DNA of 56,486 nt from CAYUVA01 sp964448115 [NCBI: uncultured bacterium] (lineage in GTDB: Bacteria > CAYUVA01): positions 1 through 56,486 of the forward strand of contig CAYUVA010000028.1 in NCBI GenBank assembly GCA_964448115.1. Direction: 5' to 3'. Below the pieces are notes generated by a model, which had not been told where the DNA came from, did not search any database, and was given only the letters and a program-made list of their open reading frames with translations. Position numbers and translations under genes: made by a program. Shown in pieces: positions 49,448 through 56,486 of this stretch (the first letter of the stretch is position 1; the number at the start of each line of letters is the position of its first letter).

Positions 49448-52400
49448 ATGCACAGCGACCTGTCAGGGCAGAGGTGGTACCAAAACCGGGTCTTGATCAT
49501 AGCGATGATAGTGATCGCGCTGGGCGCTTTTTTACGGGGATACAAGCTGAACTGGGATGGACCCCACCAGTTCCACAGTGATGAGCGCAATGTCTGCTCA
49601 TCGATTGACAAGATATATTTCCGCTCCTTTAGCGACTATAACCTGAACCCGGGCTTCTTTGTCTATGGCGCCTTCCCGGTCTATCTCGCCAAGATGGTGC
49701 AGACCGCTGGTGGTTTCTTCAAGATAAAGATACCCACCGATGTCTCTGCGAGGCTTGTTGCCTGGTTTTTCAGCGTTTTGACCCTGCCGCTGGTTTTTTT
49801 ACTGGCAGCCAGTTTCTATGGCAGCACGGTCGCCTTGTTGGCTCTTATTTTCCTGTCATTTAATACCTTTACCATCCAGTCAGCGCACTTCGGCACGGTT
49901 GAATCTACCCTTATATTCTTTCTTGTTACCACGGTCTATATGTCCAAGCGCTTGCTCGACCATGGCCGCTTCAAGGACTATCTTCTGGCAGGTATCTTCT
50001 GTGGTCTCGGCATGGCAACCAAGTTTAGCGCTATAACCTTCATTATCCCCATTTTAATAGCCCACCTGGTGCTGGTTTATCGAAGCGGCATCAGGCAGAG
50101 CAAGACAAGATGGATCCATCTGCTGATCGCCTTTGCCGCCTCGCTATTCACCTCCTTTTTAGGGTCTCCACATGTATATTTGAAGCCCATGGACTTCCTC
50201 TATGCCATGCGCTGGGAGGGGGGCATCGTAAAGGGCGAGATCATTGCCAACTATGTCTATCAGTTCACCGGCACCATGCCCTACCTGTTTCAACTCAAGA
50301 ACCTCTTTTTATGGCACGCGGGACCGCCACTCGGATTATTCATGCTTTTAGGCATGGCTTATGTGATCTACCGGATACTGCGCCGCAACACCTGGCTGGA
50401 TCACCTGGTATTGATAATCGGGCTGGCTGGCTTCACCATCTACAACTTCGGCATGACCCCCTATTATGCCACAGACTACTTTGCCTTGTTCGTCTCTGCG
50501 ATTGCCTTCTTTTATTTGCTCTATCGCTTCATAAGGCACGGCACCTACGAGGAAATGACGCTCTATGCCTGGGCATTTGTATATTTCTTGATCATTGGCG
50601 GCTGGCGGGTGAAGTTCATGCGTTACATGCTTCCCTTGATGCCATTTTTCTGCATCGCCGCTGCCAAGGTATTGTACGATCTTATAAACTTTATAGCACT
50701 TAAGCCTTATGGAAAGCCGGTTTTCAGGGCAATCACCGGCATAGTCATCGCCTGCACGGTCACCTATGCCTTTTCGTACCTGAATGTCTATCAGGATGGC
50801 AATACTCGCGTCCAGGCGCAGAAATGGCTTGAAAAGGACGGTGGAAGCGGTAAGTACGCGCTCATCGAGTACTGGGATGACACGGTACCGCTCCCCGACG
50901 GATGGCAGAGCTACATCCTGAAGCTGTTCGAGAACGAGTCGATCTATAAAATGCAGGAGTTTGCCAGCGAGTTAAGCAAGGCAGATTACATAATCCTAAG
51001 CTCAAAGCGGGTCTATAACTCCATCTTCATCCTGAAGGAGAGCTATCCGGACACGACTCGATACTACAGGCTGCTGTTCACCGGCAGGCTAGGCTACGAG
51101 CTGGTCAAGACGATCACCGCCTATCCGACTATACCGATACTGAACATCCCCATCATAGACGAGACCGCAGAGGGGAGCTTCCAGTGGTTCGATCACCCTA
51201 AGATCCAGATATTCAAGAACACGAAGCGCTACGATTACCAAGCCATACTAAGGATACTAACTGACAAAACCGCCGCCCTGCCTCCAATCACCCTGGAGGA
51301 CCTGCGCGGGGTGGATCTTAACCGTGGACTAAAGACCCCGCTTGATGTGCAAAGGGCAAGGCGTGGGCTGCCAACAGAGCCGAAGCCGCAAGTTAAATCG
51401 AAAGTTCCACTAGCACCGCCTAGGCACTGGCAGCCGATCTTTTTAGCCGAGCACCCGGTATTCTACTGGTGGCTGGTGGTGCAGGTAATCTCGATATTCA
51501 CCTTCCCGATCGGCTTCATAGTGTTCAAGAACCTGCACGACAGGGGCTGGATCTTCAACAAGATCCTCGGTCTAGCGCTGGTAACCTGGATAGTATGGAT
51601 ACTGGTCAGCTTGAAGTTTATCGAGTATGATCGTTCAGCAGTCTTTTTCTCGCTTTCCCTCACCGCCCTGCTCGGTCTATACTGTTATTATAAGCGCAAT
51701 GCTGAGATACATCGATTTATCATTGCCAGGTACCGGCTCATCCTGTTCACCGAGGGATTCTTTTTGATCCTTTATATCGGCTTTTTGATCATCAGGGCAT
51801 ATAACCCGGATCTCTACTGGAGCGAGAAGCCGATGGACCTGAGCTTCATCAATGTGATCTTGAGGAGCAGAACTTTCCCGCCGATGGATCCCTGGTTTGC
51901 TGGGCATGTGGTCAATTACTATTACTATGGACACATGATCGTGGCTCAGTTGATCAAGATAACCCAGATCCCGGTCCACATTGCCTTTAATCTGATGATG
52001 GGATTGATCCCTGCATTGGTGATTACCGGTGCCTTCTCACTGGTTTACAACCTGTCGCAGAGCAAGTTTTTCGGCGTCTTGGGGGGACTGTTCTGCGGGG
52101 TGTTCGGCAATTTCGATGGTGTATGGCAGCTATTAAAAAAGGGTAAGCTCTGGCCTTACGACTGGTGGCACGGCGCACACGAGACCATACCGAACACGAT
52201 CAACGAGTTCCCATATTGGAGTTTTCTTTTTTCAGACCTGCATGCCCATGTCATCGTGATGCCATTTTTCTTTTTGCTGCTTGGCATGGAGCTTAACATC
52301 TTCATGTCAGATGCCCAGGGGCTGGCTGCGCTCGGATCCAAGAAAGAAAGATGGCTGGTGCTAGTATTGCTCGTTATCTGCTTTGGCTTGTTTTTCCCCA

Positions 52401-55400
52401 CCAATGCCTGGGACTTCGCAACCCATAGCTTCATCCTTTTCATGGCATTCTTCAGCAAGCGGTTTATGCAAAATGGCGAGCTGCGCAGGACATACCGGTG
52501 GTTCAGCGATGCCTGGCACTATGTAACCAGATCCGCCTGGCATAGCATATCCGGCTGGATACGGCGAAGAAAGCTGCGCCGGGAGAGGATCTATCTGCCC
52601 GAGCAGCTCGAGGTCTATGGTGATTTTATCTACTTGCGCCAAGACTGGCAGAGCCTTGCAGTTCAAATCGAGGATGCTTACCAAAAGAAGCCATTGCTGC
52701 AAAAGCCAGGCAGGATCTCGCTTGATCGGGATATATCGAAGGGCGCGCAGGGATTCTTTGTTGATGTTCTGCTTCCGCTGATACTGCTGATCCCGTTGGG
52801 TTTCTTGTTTTATCAGCCATTTTTTGCCAACTACAGCCCAATTAAGTATGGTCCTGGCTGGACCGAGCAATACACCACCCCGTTGCATCTGTTCCTGCGC
52901 ATTTTCGGCTTCATGCTCTTTTGCGTTTATTCTTATATCTTTATCCACTATGTTTGGCGTCTGCGCACCGTGGGCACCGGCTTTGTTGATATAATGAAGA
53001 AGATAATCCTCTGGGCGCTGTTTCTGGTCGCCTTTTATTTGGTGGGGCAGTGGGGATTCGGCTGGAATTGGCTCACCGCAGTCTTTCTATTCCCCTTTAT
53101 GTGGCTGGCGTTCACTTCGGTAGGCGGTTCTTTCGGCACCAGGGAGGATCGCTTTGCCCTGCTTATGATCGCAGCCGGGATTTTTCTCCCCTTTATCATC
53201 GAGTTCGTGCATCTGGTCGATTTCATGGGACACGGTCCCCATCGCAGGATGAACACGGTCTTCAAGATCCACCTGCACGGCTGGCTTTTGCTGGGCACCT
53301 TCAGCGGCTATGCCTTGTGGCGCTTCAGGCGATTGTTCAGGGAGCTTAATCTAACAAAAGGTGTAAAGTGGTGTATCTTGGCGCCGTGGTTGCTTGTTTT
53401 TAGCGCACTAACTGCCGGGGCGCTGATCTTCCCCTTCTTCGGAACCGCTGCCAAGCTGAAGCTGGAAAAGCGCTTTTTCTTGGGCGATGTTCCCACCCTG
53501 GATGGCTTATCCTATTTGAAAAACATACATCCAAAGGAGTACGAGGCTATCCGCTGGCTACAGGATAACATCCGCGGGGTACATGTAATCCTGGAGGCGA
53601 CCGGCGAGGCGCACGAGTATTATGATGACCATATCCGAGTCGCCATGAACACCGGCTTGCCTTCGCTTTTGGGATGGAACAGCCATGTCAGCCAGTGGAA
53701 CCACGATGGAAGGGAGATCGTGGAGCGAAGAAGCGACATCCGCAAGATATACGAAAGTGAGAATATACAGGAGACACTCAACCTTATCCGCAAGTACGAC
53801 ATCGAGTATATCTACATCGGCAGGCTGGAGCGGGGTAAATACAGAAACTCCGGCTTCGAGAAATTCGATAAGTTCAAGGAGTTCTTCGAGCTGGTCTATC
53901 GCAATCCCAAGACTCGTATATACAAGGTCATTCAGCACCAACCGGCTGGCTATGGCAAAAAGGAGGAGGTCATCCCGGGCGCAAGCACGCTGGCTATCGG
54001 CGGTGGTGGCAGCAAACCCGGAGAGTTCATGGCACCGGCTGATATAGCCCTGGCAGCTTCCGGCCAGTTCTATGTGGCAGACACGCTCAACCAGCGCATC
54101 CAGAGTTTCCACCCCAACGGCGCTTGGGCTGCTATGTGGGGAAGACCTGGAGATGGCGAGGGACAGCTCAAGGAGCCGGTCGGCTTAGCGATCGATGAAC
54201 AGGGCTTCGTCTATGTCTGCGACCGCTCCAATGACAGGGTAATCAAGTTCTCATCGACCGGCGATTATGTCTCCACCTTTGGTGAGGGAAGACTGCTAGC
54301 GCCACTGGATGCCTGCATTCTAAACGATGGTTCGCTCCTGGTCAGCGACAGCGGCAACAGCCGCCTGGCGCTGTTCAGCCCCCAAGGAAGACTATTGCGC
54401 TACATCGGGAACCTAGGCAGTCAACCCGGTGAGTTCAGGGAACCAGGCAGCCTTGCAATTCACAAGGACGGCAGCATCCTTGTACATGACATCGGCAATC
54501 AAAGGATACAGATCTTTGATGATCGCCTTAGATACAAAGGCGAATTCCCGGTCAAGACCTCCTATTTGCTGACTCGTGGCATCCCATACATGGATACTGA
54601 CCGCAAAGGTTACATATACTTAAGCGACCCGGTAGCCAACTGTATCTATGTTTATACCAGCAGTGGCGACCTGAAAAAGGAACACCATCAAGACGAGACC
54701 TTCAACGACTGGGTATGCCCCAGCGGAGTGGCGGTAAACCAGCGCGGGGACATGATCATCGTATCATCCGCTGATGGAAGGCTCATCCGCAAGCAGAAGC
54801 CGGAGACGGTAAACATGTTCGATGGCGGGCATGGCAATAAGCCGGGGCAATTCAACGAACCTCGCGACCTGTGTATTGACCAGGAGGGGAATATATACAT
54901 CGCTGACTTCAGGAATTATCGGGTGCAGAAGTTCGACTCCACCGGCGAGCTTATAATCGCCTGGGGAGGCAAAAAAGGGAGCGACCCAGGCGAATTCAAT
55001 GACCCCTGCGGCATCGCAGCAGCACCAGATGGCAGCATCTATGTTGCCGATACCTGGAATCACCGAGTCCAACACTTCGATCCCAATGGCAAGTTCATCG
55101 AGAAGTGGAATCCAGGATTCCTGGCGCCGCGAGGAATAACCATTGACCACAACGGGTTCGTCTATGTCTGCGATTCGGGCAATAATCGAATCTGCAAGTT
55201 CACCGCTGATGGCAAGATGGTCAAGGCTTGGGGCGGAAGCAGAGGCAAGGGGGTTGACCAGTTCTCCGAGCCTATCGGCATCTGCGCGGTTGGGAATACG
55301 CTTTATATCTGCGATAGTTGGAACCAGCGCATCCAGGTCTATAACACCAACGGCAGGTATATCAGGAGCATCGACCTTCCAACCTGCTGGACCGGGGACG

Positions 55401-55645
55401 CATTCCGCGAGCCGTACATCGACCACCATGAAGGATATTTATACATAACCGACCCGCCAAATAATCGTATAGCCAGGATCTCCACCGACGGCAAGGATAT
55501 ACGCTTTGCCAACCGCGCACTGGATCCTCGAAAGAAGGAGCTTGCCTATCCAATGGGTATCGCCATCGGCAAGAACGGTGAGATCCTGGTCTCGGACACC
55601 TGGAACCACCGCATCGTAAGAATCGATACCTCGCAATTCAGGTAG
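49448..55645 (+). CDS. Giant membrane glycosyltransferase-like fusion: GT39/PMT-like + DUF2298 (YYY) + NHL propeller
   Basis: 2065 residues. Residues 1-430 are polytopic with a PMT-type loop after helix 1 (NWDGPHQFHSDERN, the acidic pair DE) and a soluble region to about 640. Residues 670-1480 form a second polytopic block with the diagnostic NYYYYGHM motif (Tyr824-Tyr827, Gly828) of the DUF2298/Chlor_Arch_YYY family and its C-terminal DYIYIG-type segment (YDIEYIYIGRLERGK). Residues 1510-2065 are about eleven NHL repeats (for example GEFNDPCGIAAAPDGSIYVAD), expected to fold as one or two beta-propellers outside the membrane. It probably glycosylates surface molecules using a lipid-linked sugar. 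The three-part fusion is rare. Confidence 0.9.
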   Translation: MHSDLSGQRWYQNRVLIIAMIVIALGAFLRGYKLNWDGPHQFHSDERNVCSSIDKIYFRSFSDYNLNPGFFVYGAFPVYLAKMVQTAGGFFKIKIPTDVSARLVAWFFSVLTLPLVFLLAASFYGSTVALLALIFLSFNTFTIQSAHFGTVESTLIFFLVTTVYMSKRLLDHGRFKDYLLAGIFCGLGMATKFSAITFIIPILIAHLVLVYRSGIRQSKTRWIHLLIAFAASLFTSFLGSPHVYLKPMDFLYAMRWEGGIVKGEIIANYVYQFTGTMPYLFQLKNLFLWHAGPPLGLFMLLGMAYVIYRILRRNTWLDHLVLIIGLAGFTIYNFGMTPYYATDYFALFVSAIAFFYLLYRFIRHGTYEEMTLYAWAFVYFLIIGGWRVKFMRYMLPLMPFFCIAAAKVLYDLINFIALKPYGKPVFRAITGIVIACTVTYAFSYLNVYQDGNTRVQAQKWLEKDGGSGKYALIEYWDDTVPLPDGWQSYILKLFENESIYKMQEFASELSKADYIILSSKRVYNSIFILKESYPDTTRYYRLLFTGRLGYELVKTITAYPTIPILNIPIIDETAEGSFQWFDHPKIQIFKNTKRYDYQAILRILTDKTAALPPITLEDLRGVDLNRGLKTPLDVQRARRGLPTEPKPQVKSKVPLAPPRHWQPIFLAEHPVFYWWLVVQVISIFTFPIGFIVFKNLHDRGWIFNKILGLALVTWIVWILVSLKFIEYDRSAVFFSLSLTALLGLYCYYKRNAEIHRFIIARYRLILFTEGFFLILYIGFLIIRAYNPDLYWSEKPMDLSFINVILRSRTFPPMDPWFAGHVVNYYYYGHMIVAQLIKITQIPVHIAFNLMMGLIPALVITGAFSLVYNLSQSKFFGVLGGLFCGVFGNFDGVWQLLKKGKLWPYDWWHGAHETIPNTINEFPYWSFLFSDLHAHVIVMPFFFLLLGMELNIFMSDAQGLAALGSKKERWLVLVLLVICFGLFFPTNAWDFATHSFILFMAFFSKRFMQNGELRRTYRWFSDAWHYVTRSAWHSISGWIRRRKLRRERIYLPEQLEVYGDFIYLRQDWQSLAVQIEDAYQKKPLLQKPGRISLDRDISKGAQGFFVDVLLPLILLIPLGFLFYQPFFANYSPIKYGPGWTEQYTTPLHLFLRIFGFMLFCVYSYIFIHYVWRLRTVGTGFVDIMKKIILWALFLVAFYLVGQWGFGWNWLTAVFLFPFMWLAFTSVGGSFGTREDRFALLMIAAGIFLPFIIEFVHLVDFMGHGPHRRMNTVFKIHLHGWLLLGTFSGYALWRFRRLFRELNLTKGVKWCILAPWLLVFSALTAGALIFPFFGTAAKLKLEKRFFLGDVPTLDGLSYLKNIHPKEYEAIRWLQDNIRGVHVILEATGEAHEYYDDHIRVAMNTGLPSLLGWNSHVSQWNHDGREIVERRSDIRKIYESENIQETLNLIRKYDIEYIYIGRLERGKYRNSGFEKFDKFKEFFELVYRNPKTRIYKVIQHQPAGYGKKEEVIPGASTLAIGGGGSKPGEFMAPADIALAASGQFYVADTLNQRIQSFHPNGAWAAMWGRPGDGEGQLKEPVGLAIDEQGFVYVCDRSNDRVIKFSSTGDYVSTFGEGRLLAPLDACILNDGSLLVSDSGNSRLALFSPQGRLLRYIGNLGSQPGEFREPGSLAIHKDGSILVHDIGNQRIQIFDDRLRYKGEFPVKTSYLLTRGIPYMDTDRKGYIYLSDPVANCIYVYTSSGDLKKEHHQDETFNDWVCPSGVAVNQRGDMIIVSSADGRLIRKQKPETVNMFDGGHGNKPGQFNEPRDLCIDQEGNIYIADFRNYRVQKFDSTGELIIAWGGKKGSDPGEFNDPCGIAAAPDGSIYVADTWNHRVQHFDPNGKFIEKWNPGFLAPRGITIDHNGFVYVCDSGNNRICKFTADGKMVKAWGGSRGKGVDQFSEPIGICAVGNTLYICDSWNQRIQVYNTNGRYIRSIDLPTCWTGDAFREPYIDHHEGYLYITDPPNNRIARISTDGKDIRFANRALDPRKKELAYPMGIAIGKNGEILVSDTWNHRIVRIDTSQFR

Positions 55646-55649
55646 ATCC

Positions 55650-55725
55650 AGAGCCTCACGCAAAGACCCTCACGCAAAGGCGCAGGAAAGAAAGAGGATC
55701 ACGCAAAGACGCAAAGACCCAAAGA
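55650..55725 (+). repeat. Dispersed (ACGCAAAG)n repeat before the CRISPR array
   Basis: Three tandem units include CCTCACGCAAAGACCCTCAC (55654-55673), CACGCAAAGGCGCAGG (about 55670-55685) and GATCACGCAAAGACGCAAAG (about 55696-55715). They are the same family as in the other gaps, here close to the trailer of the CRISPR array. The rest of 55646-55808 appears to have no gene. Confidence 0.6.
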
Positions 55726-55808
55726 GGAAGTGATACCCTGATACCGTGGTAAAGTGATAAAGGCGTATTGAACCACTTCAGAGGTAGGCGATTCTCCTCA
55801 ACACCTGA

Positions 55809-56486
55809 ATTTATTCTGTTGTTGGACCGACCAGGTCTGCAACCCTGCGCGGCGCCAGTCTGGTAAGCGCCGATCTTAAAGTCGCAATGTCCTTTCTACG
55901 GACCAGGTCTGCAACACTGACGAAGAATGGAAGAATTGGAATGAATATGTGTCGCAATGTCCTTTCTACGGACCAGGTCTGCAACTTATTATATTCCTGC
56001 TTTCTGCGGCAAATGCCGTCGCAATGTCCTTTCTACGGACCAGGTCTGCAACTAGAAGGAGACAGTTATGATTGTGAGACACAAAATAGTCGCAATGTCC
56101 TTTCTACGGACCAGGTCTGCAACGGAACTCCAGTGGAGACTTTTACAAGTCTTCAAGTCGCAATGTCCTTTCTACGGACCAGGTCTGCAACCAACCCCCG
56201 CCAATTGTGTTTTGGGGGGCTTACAAGTCGCAATGTCCTTTCTACGGACCAGGTCTGCAACGAGAATATGGCTGGCAATTTTTAGAGCCAGTTTGTCGCA
56301 ATGTCCTTTCTACGGACCAGGTCTGCAACAACATGACAGATCAGTCTCTTCAGGGTTCTGAGTCGCAATGTCCTTTCTACGGACCAGGTCTGCAACAGGA
56401 GACAAAAATGGCAAAGGAACTGAAGTATCTGGTCGCAATGTCCTTTCTACGGACCAGGTCTGCAACCCCTCGCCCCTGGGGCTGCA
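55809..56486 (-). CRISPR. CRISPR array, 9 intact repeats plus 1 degenerate terminal repeat, open at window end
   Basis: 35-bp repeats begin GTCGCAATGTCC and end GGTCTGCAAC. Intact copies start at 55881, 55951, 56018, 56089, 56157, 56227, 56295, 56362 and 56432, with spacers of 32-37 bp; a tenth spacer runs off the window. Only the last 15 bp of the repeat (GACCAGGTCTGCAAC) are kept in a degenerate copy ending at 55843, a hallmark of the leader-distal end. The reverse-complement repeat ends ATTGCGAC, close to the ATTGAAAC crRNA handle of type I/III systems. Both points favour transcription on the minus strand with the leader beyond the right edge. No cas gene is present, so the subtype is not assigned. 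Confidence 0.97.

Noticed and set aside
55887-56361. Two long plus-strand frames with a repeated CPFYGPGLQ-like or MSFLRTRSAT peptide
   Set aside because: They are translations of the CRISPR repeats; the periodic peptide is the repeat itself.

Overview
The window reads as a chromosomal segment of an uncultivated, anaerobic, Gram-negative (diderm) bacterium. The diderm reading rests on a beta-barrel outer-membrane protein, type II secretion-type pseudopilins, large secreted proteins with signal peptides and Thr-Pro linkers, and multiheme cytochromes wired to a membrane quinone/heterodisulfide-reductase-like complex. The mix (Hmc/Dsr-like redox complex, sigma-54 control, YYY-motif DUF2298 membrane protein, NHL propellers, TPR-rich STAND ATPase, DXP-pathway IspE) fits a candidate-phylum type genome. 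I cannot name the phylum from sequence alone. No rRNA, tRNA, transposase or prophage was seen.

Layout. 1-2.0 kb: 3' part of a secreted beta-helix/FN3 protein. 2.1-2.7 kb: a small c-type cytochrome. 2.7-10 kb: a surface-glycan cluster (FAD mutase-like enzyme, two GT2 glycosyltransferases, radical SAM/SPASM enzyme, carbamoyltransferase, methyltransferase). 10-11.3 kb: an outer-membrane barrel protein. 11.4-16.4 kb: GT4 glycosyltransferase and ispE (minus strand), phosphomannomutase/phosphoglucomutase and a GT87-like membrane glycosyltransferase (plus strand). 16.7-18.2 kb: gspG-gspH-gspI-like pseudopilins with no other secretion gene. 18.2-19.8 kb: a TPR protein and a small unknown protein. 20-24.9 kb, minus strand: ptsN-like EIIA, an atypical HPr, EI, a small membrane protein and nadE, a PTS chain with no sugar permease. 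25-30.1 kb: a P-loop ATPase with a very long TPR array and a membrane glycosyltransferase-like protein.

30.7-39.9 kb is the best-integrated module. A seven-gene minus-strand operon encodes a CCG/HdrD-like iron-sulfur protein, a NarI/DsrM-like cytochrome b, a four-cluster ferredoxin, a NrfD subunit fused to a hexaheme cytochrome tail, then receiver, PAS histidine kinase and receiver. It diverges from a PAS-AAA-Fis sigma-54 activator. The shared intergenic region holds a sigma-54 -24/-12 element and two 18-bp palindromes 31 bp apart, so a regulatory circuit can be proposed directly from sequence.

40-46.3 kb, minus strand: a subtilase followed by a BtrH-like protein, then a DHA2-type MFS exporter. 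46.7-48.4 kb: a PEP-utilising-enzyme protein lacking the ATP-grasp half. 48.6-55.6 kb: a GT2 enzyme and a 2065-residue GT39-like/DUF2298/NHL fusion. 55.8 kb to the end: a CRISPR array (nine full repeats plus one degenerate terminal repeat, running off the window) without cas genes in view.

A theme running through the window is a family of intergenic repeats built from an 8-nt unit (ACGCAAAG and its GTGCCTTTGTGG-type relatives). They sit in most longer gaps and in several places have been read into coding sequence. A second theme is a shared ~100-residue C-terminal domain ending in WPYLxI, found as tandem pairs in the two big secreted proteins at opposite ends of the window.
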